A stretch of 64,000 nt of DNA, taken from Helichrysum umbraculigerum. Its lineage: Eukaryota > Streptophyta > Magnoliopsida > Asterales > Asteraceae. Positions 22,512 through 33,868 of the stretch are shown in pieces; within the stretch, counting starts at the first letter, position 1, and each line of letters begins with the position of its first letter. Under the pieces are notes generated by a model that was not told the origin of the DNA, made no database searches, and saw only the letters and a list, made by a program, of their open reading frames with translations. Position numbers and translations under genes: made by a program. The stretch is from contig CATIUR010000003.1 in the NCBI GenBank assembly GCA_949592205.1, positions 153,082,759-153,146,758 on the forward strand. Direction: 5' to 3'.

Positions 22512-22652
22512 ACAATTCCCATTAGAAGAATAAAGAAATATGATGTACTTGGAGCAACTTCTGTTAAAACTTATGGCAAGAAAAAGAGGTTTACTACTGT
22601 TGCTCAACCAAGCTCCATGAATTCTAATGACATCAATACTAATAGTCATGAG
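22512..22652 (+). CDS. Unidentified 47-codon exon
   Basis: An open 141-base stretch starts after TTTAAAG and ends at a strong GAG|GTAAGT donor. It reads TIPIRRIKKYDVLGATSVKT, then YGKKKRF, a basic patch, and a polar Ser/Asn-rich end. Codon-like composition and the consensus donor argue for a real exon. Possible further exons downstream lie near 23206-23265 (HLEGQIICVVGIMG before GGTAAAT) and in the 23830-23950 stretch, which was split by element D from a GGCTCAAG|GTAATT continuation at 43203-43220. The family is not recognised, and some downstream pieces contain stops, so the gene may be dead. Confidence 0.35.
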
Positions 22653-23951
22653 GTAAGTCCATTTAGCTCCGTGCATCATTTAATTAGCTATATGCAATAG
22701 TAAGTTGTAAAGCATTATTATCATAATTTCAAGATCTTTTGGTAATGTTGTGTAAATTGTGTTCTTGCAAAGGTATTTGTTTAACTTTTCTACATAAGCT
22801 AATTATAACATAATGTCTATATATTAGAAACAACACTTTGGTTAATTGAAGATTCAATTGATTGCTTATGAAATAGTTTCATATGTATTTAAACTTTTTT
22901 CATTCTGGTTGATTACAAACTATTCTTGGTTGATATTCAATTTAACAGTGCCAACTTTATAAGTACACACATCTGTAAATTGGGTTATATTTGAGCTTAG
23001 AGGTGGCTATATCAACCCAATTGCTTCTGAATGGGTCAAGTTGGGTTGTGCTATATTCGATGGTTATGTGGTCATTACCATATTCTATCTCTATTTTTGA
23101 TATCATATTCAGTAGGTGCAATATTATAAATTTTGATTATCATTGAAAGTGGTAAAAAGTCTTTGATTTCAAATAGGCTAGCATTGTATTTGAGTTTGTA
23201 GTTCATTGGGGGAAGTACATTTGGAAGGACAAATCATATGCGTTGTTGGAATCATGGGTAAATCTATAGACTTTGCTCCCTGTTTTCTATTTCAATGTTA
23301 TGTATCCTCTTTTCAGTTTGTATCGTTGTCTGAATCACTGTCATCCTCTTTTTTACCTATGTTCCTATTATTTCATTATATTAGTTGTTATGGTTATTCA
23401 CGTTTTAAGATAATTAAGTTATATCTTTTTATTATGGTTAGTATATAGGGTTTAGTACTTCACTCTTTTGACTCAATGCAAAAGGTATATGTGAGGTTTC
23501 TATAGATACCAAAGCAAAGGTAATGGAGAGTCAACTTTGTATCAGTTTGTGGTACTATTCAGGATGATGAATGGTGCATCGATTTTCATAACAGTAATAC
23601 TTAAGAAAAATAGGTAAGATGAGAGGATTTGTTAACGGTTTATATAAATTCTTGTGTACTAAAGGCAGTACATATAATACAGTCAAAACCATTAAGTGTA
23701 AAATTAAGTTTCTAATAAGTTTACATAGTATGAATAATTGAATATATACACCCTCAAAGAATTTCACCATATGATACTTATCTGACTTTATAATATGTTA
23801 ATATATGCAGCCTCTAGCATGTCCATATTGACTCCCAAAGCACAAAGATAATTGCTGAGAATGGAAATTGCTCTTGGGGTTCACGGTCTCCTCGATGTCA
23901 ACATGTAGCAGATTTATGAGGCAAATGTTGTAGTGCCACCAACAAACGGGT
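22653..23951 (+). other. Introns/exon-like pieces left of element D
   Basis: AT-rich sequence with polypyrimidine tracts and several donor- and acceptor-like sites, as in a multi-intron gene. Only the two exon-like pieces mentioned in the previous entry could be suggested, and neither is assigned. Confidence 0.3.
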
Positions 23952-24052
23952 GACATTGATGAGGACAAGATTAAACATATATTATTTATTGTTTTAGAGA
24001 TAAATTAGAAATTAAATTTTTAGTTTAATTAGTATTTGAGTTATTTTAGGAT

Positions 24053-25052
24053 GAGTTTTTTGCCGAAAAATGCATCAAAAGTTCAGTTTTTTGCATTTTC
24101 GGGTATCAACTAATTTTTTTCCCGAAAAATGAACCACTAATTCAAAATTGATCATTTTCGGGTATTAGTAACCGTTTGAAACGGTAGTCGGTCAACATTT
24201 CAGATCGGGTTTTTTGCCGAAAAATGCATCAATAGTTCTGTTTTTTGCATTTTCGGGTATGAACTACTTTTTTTCTTTAAAAATGAACTACTAATTCAAA
24301 ATTGATCATTTTCGGGTATTAGTACCGGATACCCAAACAACCGATTATCCTGCATGGCAATCCATGTATAAACTTTACAAAGGAAAATATGGGGCAAAAT
24401 CAAAAGAATCTTATAAAAAAGATAGACGTAGATATGCTTAGTAACCCGAGATACCAAGGAAGTGTGTTCATTACCTCATAATGGTCATACAATATAACAT
24501 TATCAACATATTATCATCATTAGTGAGGTTCGAACTCGAAACCCATTGTAAGGATAACATGATGCTAATAACTAGACTATCTTGTGATGGTTAGAGTAGG
24601 AAGAATCCTTTTGTTGTATTTCAACAATAGAAACGGTGGGAAGATAAGATAACCTCTGTTTCGCCATGCCATGCTGATATCTAGCCGACCACACATATAT
24701 AAAAAAAATGATGTCTTTTTATTACATATAGTGATTCAGAAGATGAAGAGGATGAGATATACCCGAAAATGATCGATTTTAAATTAGTGGTTCATTTTTA
24801 AAGAAAAAAAATTAGTTGATACCCGAAAATGTAAAAAATGAAACTATTGTTTCATTTTCCGGAAAAAAAAAATATCCACATGGATTGCCACGTAGGCAAA
24901 ACCGGTGAGCTGTCCATTTTTTTTGGTATCCGGTAATAATACCCGAAAATGATCAATTTTGAATTAGTGGTTCATTTTTCGGGAAAAAAAATTAGTTGAT
25001 ACCCGAAAATGCAAAAAACGAAACTATTGATGCATTTTTCGGCATAAAACCC
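24053..25052. mobile_element. 1-kb Mutator-like MITE with doubled terminal repeats
   Basis: An exact 9-base TSD TTTTAGGAT (24044-24052, 25053-25061) flanks ends GAGTTTTTTGCCGAAAAATG and, on the other strand, GGGTTTTATGCCGAAAAATG. The ~130-base terminal repeat occurs twice at each side: 24053-24180 and a second copy from about 24208-24340 on the left; about 24757-24870 and 24940-25052 on the right. It is non-coding except for a tRNA-like segment in the middle. Confidence 0.9.
24515..24605 (-). repeat. tRNA-like (SINE-type) segment inside the Mutator-like element
   Basis: On the minus strand TAGTCTAGTTATTAGC resembles an RNA polymerase III A box, and GAGTTCGAACCTC ~35 bases later is a good B box. 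The spacing matches tRNA genes and tRNA-derived SINEs. No full cloverleaf could be built by eye, so it is called tRNA-like only. Confidence 0.5.
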
Positions 25053-25254
25053 TTTTAGGATTTAGATTTTATGTAGGATTAAGATTCTTTTGTTATAAAT
25101 ACTAGGCTTATTCTTAGATTTCTAAAGTTTGATCATTAATAAATTTTACGTTTTAGAGTTTTACTCTTGTTTGGGTTTTATTCCCGTGAGGTGTGCCTCA
25201 TATATTAGCCCTTGGATTAGGGTTATCAAAATTCGCTTCTGCGTCCTGCATCAG

Positions 25255-25266
25255 TTGGTATCAGAG
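25255..25266 (+). promoter_or_regulatory. Primer-binding site of element D
   Basis: TTGGTATCAGAG, one base after the LTR end, is complementary to the 3' end of initiator Met-tRNA, the usual primer in plant Ty3/gypsy elements. Confidence 0.9.
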
Positions 25267-25598
25267 AGGTATTCGAGAAGAAGAGATCACACAACTCGAA
25301 GGGAGTCAATTCAAAAGAAACGAAAAAACAGTTTTTGATTCGTCGGTTTTTGCGCAGTCGTGGTAGAACTAACGCTGAGGATTCGTTAACCGTTGGATCG
25401 TCTTGAAATTTTAACTGGAAGTTCTAGATACGTAGAGCTACGATCTGACCGGAGGGATCTTTCATTTGAGGTCCGAGTTGAGAGATACATCTTTCCGAAG
25501 TTGCTGCACGAATCTGGGTTTTTTTTGTGTTTTTTTGTTTTGGATATTGTTTGGTTATCGTGTATTGTGTTGATTACAATCTCGTTAGTATCCTGATT

Positions 25599-25747
25599 AT
25601 GGCTGGTGTAGATGTATACAAAACCCATACTATTGGTGGGGTATGGTCTGAAGAGTATATGGATCATGGCTTAACCGTGACGTCCAAACTTGACAGGATT
25701 TCCACTATAATTGAAGATCTACGTTCCGTGATCGTACGTGGGGCATC
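25599..25747 (+). pseudogene. gag start of element D, interrupted by element C
   Basis: An ATG at 25599 opens a frame reading MAGVDVYKTHTIGGVWSEEY with a following LDRISTIIEDLRSVIVRGA. Element C is inserted exactly here: the TSD GCATC ends the left piece, and the frame resumes at 41832 with IHKNREGSKHEGRR before a stop. The residues fit the N-terminus of a retroelement capsid protein, by position more than by motif. Confidence 0.6.
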
Positions 25748-27706
25748 TGTAACATCCTCGAAATGGACTTAGTTGTTTTATATTATTTCTTGATTTAAAT
25801 TATTATTTAAATATGTTTGGAAATAATATTGTCTGAATTAGTTGAAATAATTGGAATAGGAGTTAAATATTCCAATGTGACAAGTAAATTATTACTTGTT
25901 GTAAATTAATATAATTGACGGTAAAATAAAATGTTTGGACTCGCAAATGGTTTTCGGGTTCCAGACAATAGATTGAGATGGGGTATTAAATTATACCCGT
26001 ATAATAGAAGGTCGGTTGAGGAACCGACTTATGTTTCTATTTATTCAACTTTCCTCATTTGGAAAGTTTATTATTCACAAAAAAAAAAAACTCTCAGAAA
26101 ACCTCCAAATCAAACTAGAAAATAAATCAGGAAGCTGTGATTCTTGTTAAGCTTCATCATGGTCAGATTATCATCATCATATTCTTCAAAAAGTAAGTGT
26201 TCTTGTGTATTTAAGAATTTGATTTTTGATTGAAATTGGGTAAATTGATGAATTGAAAGAATTGGATGTTAGAAACTTGTTATAACTATTACATGGTGTT
26301 TATGTGAAGTTATTTGGGGTTTAAAACTGTTAGAAAACGAGTTTTGAGTGATTTGGGTATTAAACCCGTGGGTTAGGGTTTGAGCAGATCGCACAGGGTT
26401 GGGACGAAGGTTGAATCCGGCGGATTCGGGTTGGTTATGGGAATCCGGCGGATTGAATAGGAATCCGGCGGATTGGGAACCGGATTGGTTAATAATGTGC
26501 TAATCATGAGTTGAAGCTGAAACACCATTGAATCCGGCGGATTCAAAGGGAATCCGGCGGATTCCCCTGGTTGTCATAGGCTGTTTCCGTGTTTGTTATT
26601 TAAAGCTAATCTCCAGCAGTTTTTGTGTTGTAAATATAACTTGAGTACGATATGTTATATTTTGTGATTTGTTGCATGTTTACACATGAAATGGTATAGA
26701 GTGTTGAGTACCATTTGATTATTAAATACTACTAGATGATTGTTTATCATGATTGAAGTGGTACATTGTATAATGTACTATTGTGATATGTTATATGATT
26801 ATAACATAGACTTATTGTTGTTAATGAGTACTAACTCATTGTTTATTTGATTGTATTCTCAGATGTGGAAAAGGCTCAGTAACATTAGACTTCTGAGCTT
26901 GCAGCTGAGGTATTGGTGAGTGGATCTTTAACCTCAGTGTGATTTAGTTGTAATGATTTGGTTACAACAAGTAATTATAGTATTACTTTGATAGGATGTA
27001 TTTGTTTGAGATATCTTGCCATGTTAGTTTGGTTGTTTGCTTACTTGGCTGTTTGAGCTAGTATGTAAGATTCTGAGGTCAACTTGACTTGATGGTTGGA
27101 CTTGGTTGTTATTGTAGACGACAGGAGATCTTGGAACTTGAAATGTTGGTTCAGAGATCTAGGTCGTGTGTGATTAACAACTGGTTATCGGTAATTCTGT
27201 ATAGGCCAATACAGATGATTGATAAGAGTTCCTTGGGTACCAAACCGGTATTAGGGTGTCTCAGGAGCCACCGGTCCTCATGACGATTGATAACGCTTGA
27301 TTGGAAGTTGCTTGATTGAATGATTGGCTGATTGATTTTCTGTTTATTGTTATTTGATGTAAACAGATTATTATGCTAAGTTGGACTGTTGTTTATAGTT
27401 TCATTCACTTAGCTTTATGCTAACCCCACCACAGTTCTTCCTGCAGGATAAAATAGATGGGACATATTAGGCAGGGCAGGAAGTGTTTGGAATTGAAGGA
27501 ATGTTTGACAGGCTTTTACTCTGATGTTATTTTGATAACTATAGAAATGTTTTGAATTATATAACACCGAGTTTGTTGAAATGTCATGTATTAAATTTGA
27601 AAAAGTTTATTGACATTGTAAAGACATGGATTGTATGTTTGAAATCTATGCTTCCGAGTCATATATTATTATTATAATTGTTTATAATGAAACGAGGGGT
27701 GTTATA
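25748..27706 (+). repeat. 5' LTR of element C
   Basis: It starts TGTAACATCC and ends GTGTTATA, and is nearly identical to 31963-33868. It contains five units of the GAATCCGGCGGATT(C) class at 26413-26564. The 64-codon frame repeated identically at 27089, 33303 and 41214 is LTR sequence, not a gene. Confidence 0.92.
26413..26564 (+). repeat. Inverted-repeat array of LTR C
   Basis: Units at 26413-26427, 26441-26454, 26461-26474, 26530-26544 and 26550-26564 are GAATCC-GGC-GGATT(C/G). The same five recur in the 3' LTR around 32627-32779. They are the only CG-dense words in an otherwise AT-rich LTR. Confidence 0.92.
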
Positions 27707-30700
27707 AGTTGGTATCAGAGCAATAGTTTGGGCGAATTGGACATGATAGAATGTTCAATCCTAAACTTTGATTGAGTTGAGTCAAACATTCCAGTAGGTG
27801 TGGGTTTAGTTGATGTATGAGAAAGTAGTTAGTTGAATATGTACTAACCATTAACAAGTTGTGAAGCTGTTGTTTGATTGCAGAGATAGAGGAATATGAG
27901 AACCTGATGGATATTCTCATTGATTCCTCAACATTCGTTGGCTTAAGATTGCTAGGTAATCTTCGATAAGCCTATGTTAATTTAAATTTGCTTGAACTGT
28001 TTACTTTGTTATGATAAGTAAGCATTGTTGTGAAGTTAATTGAGTTAGACTGATATGATTCCCCAGTTTTGAGTCAACTAATGATTGATATATGTTGACA
28101 TGAGGATAGAAGTGTTAAATGAAATGTTCATTGTTGTGGTTATTTCTGATTGAATTGAAAATGCAGAAATGTGATTAAGTAAGTAAAAAAAAAAAGTAGA
28201 TTAAGGTTTTAACAGGTTTGATGTTGGAACCTAAGGAGTGTCTTTATTGGTGAGACAAAATAATTGATAGTATTATGTTAGTAGATTGGTTACAGAGTGT
28301 GATTTGAATCCTGTTTAAGGAATGTTGTGTCATTTGATTTGAGAATGACTGCTAATTGAGAAAATATGTGCTTATGTGGCTATATGATATGTTTTGACTA
28401 TAGCTAAACACTTGACTTAAACCAAGACTGATAGGTTTAAGAGAAATGTAGAGTATGATAAGGTGAAATTGATTGGGGAAGTGATAGATCTTTCTGGTCA
28501 ATTGAGAATTAATAAATGAAATGTTTTATAGTAACATAATTGAGTAGGCTTGTTGTGACATTAATGCTTGATAGTATAGCATATGTCAAAGTGATGATAA
28601 TTAATTAAGATGTGTCCTGAATTTTGGAGTAAATAGGGACATTAATTAGTATAAATGATTAAGTGTGACTTAAATAGTCCAAGAATTATAAATTAGTACA
28701 TGATATGGTGTTTTGTACTGATTATTGGTAATAAATTATACGTGTTTGGAATTACACGTGATGTAATTGTGTTAGAGAAAGTTAAAAAGGTATGAAGTAC
28801 TGAAACTTTGATGATAGGTTATCATGTGTTTAGGGTTTCAGATAAGTTGATATACTGAGTAATTCAGTTGTTGAAAACCAGAACATTGTGTGAATATGTG
28901 TTTAAGTGAGAGTAAATCACGTGGATAATTATAATGTAGAGTGGCCTAAGAATGGATTGTGAAGAGCATAATCTTGCAACGCCTGATCACTGTTGTTATA
29001 TTATGTTGTGTCACATGAACTTGTTGAGGCTACTTGGTATAAAAGAAATGTAATGTGATTTTGAAAATTGAGCATGAAAGTATGCTAAGTTGTTTAATAG
29101 TTGTTTGGATAAGAAAACAATCAGTTGATAGAACTGTGGCAGTTAAACTGTAAGGTGCGAGTGTAAATATATTTGTCATTGATAGTTGTTTTGATGATAA
29201 ACATAAATGATAAATATGATTTTGTTGAAAATATAGTTGTAACCAATTGTGTTAAATTGACCATAGGCGGAATCGATAGTGTTTAAATGAATCACTATGT
29301 TGTATCTGGCTTGTATGAAGCCAAGGTTGAGATATGATGATATTATCTTGCTTAAGGAATTTCTAGTATTATTGAATGTAATAATGTGAAGTTTATGTTT
29401 GAAAGTAAACATACAATATGAAATGGCTTGTATGGAGCCCAGATTTATGTAGGATGACCTTGTCCTTGTAAAGGATTGATAAGATTATTGAAAGTAATAA
29501 TTTAAAATATATGTTTGAAAGTAAACATATAAGATGAAATGGTTTGTTGGGAGTTAATATTGATGGTATGTTAACTTTGAAGGTCAAACAATGAATAGAA
29601 AATTGTGTATAAAATTAATTGCTTGTGATTGGTTTGAATTGAGTCAAACTTGAGAAAAGCAATTAGAAAATTTTATTGATTGGTTGATTGAAATCAAAGT
29701 TGACATATAGTCAACTGTGTGTGTTGAAATAGTCTAACATAGATTGAAATGTTATGATTGTGTGGAATATGATTGAATTCCTAGATTGATTAAATTATGT
29801 TGAAATGGGTCATTTAAGATCCAAAGGAGATAGATGAATTATCTAAGTTTGTGAAACTTGATTAATTACTTAAAGCTAGTATTAAGTAATTGAAATAGTG
29901 TTAAGTATAATTGAGTATTCAGTTAGGTAATATTTGATATTTGAGCTGAATACATGTTAAGGAATTATATAGATGTGAAGTCATTATATGTTATGACAAT
30001 TAGAATTAATTGAAAGTTATTATTAATAGTTGTATAGGTTGATTGGTACCTCACGGCGAGATACTTAATTATTGAAAGAATTGAATGGATTCTTTTGTTA
30101 TTTGTTGTTTGTATACAAATAAAGTAAGTGATTAAGTGATAAATTGAGATTAGATTCAAATAAGAAATGATATGAAAGGTTTATCTGGAATTGAACTGTG
30201 TTAAAAGGTCTAACTTGATCTTGTTTAATAAATTGGGAGAATATGAATTGAAAAGTTGTTCATATTTTAAGAAATTATGTATGTGTCTAATTGTAATGAT
30301 CATTATTTACATAGTTTAAGAATAATGATTATTTGAAATTCGGTTTGAAAACCTGATGTGGGTATAATTGTATGTGTAGAGAGTAAAGAAAACCTTGAAA
30401 TCAGTAGATGATGATTGTTTTCATCAAACTTTTATTGTAAGTTTAAATTGAATTGTTGCAGTTATATACGAACTGGTATGTATATAAATGAAACTTAGAG
30501 TTGTTGATTTTCACTATTCCATTTCCTGTAGTATGTATGTAATGATTAGTAGTAATGTGAGGGCTTGATAAAGGCTTTAACATTCTGAATGACCTATTAT
30601 ATAGAATTAAATGGAATTGATGTGTATGTGTCCATTTTAGAAAGTTACTTGAAATTATGTGTGTATGATATACATAATAATAAATGGCATGACAAATTTT

Positions 30701-31962
30701 AATAAGAATGAATTAAAATGTGCCATAAGATATGTGGAGGTCAGTTAATTGTGATTAACTTGATGTTAATATTGTTGGGAATGTGTTGAAAAGTAGCACA
30801 TTGTGATATTGAGATACTTGAATTGTAGTATCATAATATTGATTAATGTTGACTTAGTGACTATATTGATAGGATTTAGTGCTAAGTGATTATGAGGTTA
30901 AGTTGAATTAAAATAACTAGTTGCTAAGAAAAGATTCTTGATGTCTTACCAGTTTAAGTCAAATGTGAATTCCAGCTTGATAGTTAGTTAGGGCTTGAAG
31001 TTAAATATTACTTGTCGATTGGTAAACTATAGTGTATAATCATTAGTATTGTGATTATTGCTTGTGCTATAGTTGTTGTTGACAATTGTTAGGTTGTAAT
31101 GAAAGGAATTACAAATTGAGATAAGTCAATGTAGAGGTTGGTTGAATGTAGGTAATGTAACATTGTGGTACTTTTGTTGATTGAGCAAAGTACTTGTTGA
31201 TTATAGTTTTACCTACTGAGTTTGACCCCTGCTTGGCTTATTAAGGTGATATGAATCCGGATTACTTTCAAGTAAAGGATTTTGTATAGTGGTAGTGATA
31301 TGTGAACATTATATGTTGTTCAAGAGAGTAAGGTATGAAACTTTTGGATGGAAAGTTGACCTAGATTTGAATTAAACCAATTTCTATGATATGAATAAAA
31401 TAGAAATTTAGTAAGGGTTTAAATCTTTGACAGTAGAGATGTGAGGTTGTTATTTGAATATTAGACTGGTTGTTAGTCGTGAACTGAAATTAACTTTCAG
31501 TATTGTTAAGTGTGTTGTGGTTCTATAACCACTGTTATTGTTATTATTGCTGCTGTTTTGTTGTTAACAGAGATGAATAGTGAGAATAGGTTAAAGATTT
31601 TAGCACATTGCTAATTTCTGATTACACAGACCTATTAAGTGATGTTAGGTTTCACTTATTGTTGCTTGTTAAAGTAAGTGTAATTGGGTGAGTTCTAAAT
31701 ATTTATCTGATTGGTGATAAAGGATTTAGATAAATAGTAGTTCATATGAAATATTGGATGGATGCACTGTATGTGTGCGTAGGAAAAGACAGAAGCATGT
31801 TCATGGGAACATGTGAATGTGGAAAGAATTGAACCAATCTAAGTATAGTTGTAAGTTGCTATTGAGGATTAAAGTATGCTAAGATGTATGTGATTACATC
31901 ACATTAGTCAGATTGAGTGAGGTTAGATTTCGAGGACGAAATCTCTTTAAGGGGGGGAGAGT
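27707..31962 (+). other. Non-coding internal region of element C
   Basis: It begins with the primer-binding site (27709-27721) and ends with the purine tract and a GAG-TTG step into the 3' LTR. No frame longer than ~80 codons and no retroelement protein motif on either strand. The plus strand is strikingly poor in C: several 60-base lines have 2-3 C against 11-13 G. The plus strand is the RNA strand, so the transcript would be A/U/G-rich and C-depleted. Confidence 0.85.
31948..31960 (+). promoter_or_regulatory. Polypurine tract of element C
   Basis: AAGGGGGGGAGAG stands directly before the 3' LTR, where plus-strand DNA synthesis is primed. Confidence 0.85.
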
Positions 31963-33868
31963 TGTAACATCCTCGAAATGGACTTAGTTGTTTTATATTA
32001 TTTCTTGATTTAAATTATTATTTAAATGTGTTTGAAAATAATATTGTCTGAATTAGTTGAAATAATTGGAATAGGAGTTAAATATTCCAATGTGACAAGT
32101 AAATTATTAATTGTTGTAAATTAATATAATTGACGGTAAAATAAAATGTTTGGACTCGCAAATGGTTTTCGAGTTCCAGACAATAGATTGAGATGGGGTA
32201 TTAAATTATACCTGTATAATAGAAGGTCGGTTGAGGAACCGACTTATGTTTCTATTTATTCAACTTTCCTCATTTGGAAAGTTTATTATTCACAAAAAAA
32301 AAAACTCTCAGAAAACCTCCAAATCAAACTAGAAAATAAATCAGGAAGCTGTGATTCTTGTTAAGCTTCATCATGGTCAGATTATCATCATCATATTCTT
32401 CAAAAAGTAAGTGTTCTTGTGTAATTAAGAATTTGATTTTTGATTGAAATTGGGTAAATTGATGAATTGAAAGAATTGGATGTTAGAAACTTGTTATAAC
32501 TATTACATGGTGTTTATGTGAAGTTATTTGGGGTTTAAAACTGTTAGAAAACGAGTTTTGAGTGATTTGGGTATTAAACCCGTGGGTTAGGGTTTGAGCA
32601 GATCGCACAGGGCTGGGACGAAGGTTGAATCCGGCGGATTCGGGTTGGTTATGGGAATCCGGCGGATTGAATAGGAATCCGGCGGATTGGGAACCGGATT
32701 GGTTAATAATGTGCTAATCATGAGTTGAAGCTGAAACACCATTGAATCCGGCGGATTCAAAGGGAATCCGGCGGATTCCCCTGGTTGTCATAGGCTGTTT
32801 CCGTGTTTGTTATTTAAAGCTAATCTCCAGCAGTTTTTGTGTTGTAAATATAACTTGAGTACGATATGTTATATTTTGTGATTTGTTGCATGTTTACACA
32901 TGAAATGGTATAGAGTGTTGAGTACCATTTGATTATTAAATACTACTAGATGATTGTTTATCATGATTGAAGTGGTACATTGTATAATGTACTATTGTGA
33001 TATGTTATATGATTATAACATAGACTTATTGTTGTTAATGAGTACTAACTCATTGTTTATTTGATTGTATTCTCAGATGTGGAAAAGGCTCAGTAACATT
33101 AGACTTCTGAGCTTGCAGCTGAGGTATTGGTGAGTGGATCTTTAACCTCAGTGTGATTTAGTTGTAATGATTTGGTTACAACAAGTAATTATAGTATTAC
33201 TTTGATAGGATGTATTTGTTTGAGATATCTTGCCATGTTAGTTTGGTTGTTTGCTTACTTGGCTGTTTGAGCTAGTATGTAAGATTCTGAGGTCAACTTG
33301 ACTTGATGGTTGGACTTGGTTGTTATTGTAGACGACAGGAGATCTTGGAACTTGAAATGTTGGTTCAGAGATCTAGGTCGTGTGTGATTAACAACTGGTT
33401 ATCGGTAATTCTGTATAGGCCAATACAGATGATTGATAAGAGTTCCTTGGGTACCAAACCGGTATTAGGGTGTCTCAGGAGCCACCGGTCCTCATGACGA
33501 TTGATAACGCTTGATTGGAAGTTGCTTGATTGAATGATTGGCTGATTGATTTTCTGTTTATTGTTATTTGATGTAAACAGATTATTATGCTAAGTTGGAC
33601 TGTTGTTTATAGTTTCATTCACTTAGCTTTATGCTAACCCCACCACAGTTCTTCCTGCAGGATAAAATAGATGGGACATATTAGGCAGGGCAGGAAGTGT
33701 TTGGAATTGAAGGAATGTTTGACAGGCTTTTACTCTGATGTTATTTTGATAACTATAGAAATGTTTTGAATTATATAACACCGAGTTTGTTGAAATGTCA
33801 TGTATTAAATTTGAAAAAGTTTATTGACATTGTAAAGACATGGATTGTATGTTTGAAATCTATGCTTG
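31963..33868 (+). repeat. 3' LTR of element C, first part, lacking the last ~53 bases
   Basis: It matches the 5' LTR from its first base to ...AATCTATGCTT. There it joins the pol sequence of element B with no target duplication. The segment 32957-33868 is repeated at 40868-41779. Confidence 0.9.

Larger units (their letters stand above)
23957..25253 (+). repeat. 5' LTR of element D (split by a Mutator-like element)
   Basis: The pieces 23957-24052 and 25062-25253 together match the 298-base 3' LTR at 42900-43197 with few differences. The 1-kb insertion and one TSD copy account for the extra length. Confidence 0.9.

Noticed and set aside
27089..27283. Identical 64-codon frames at 27089, 33303 and 41214
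   Set aside because: They lie at the same place in three copies of LTR C; identity reflects recent LTR copies, and no protein features are seen.
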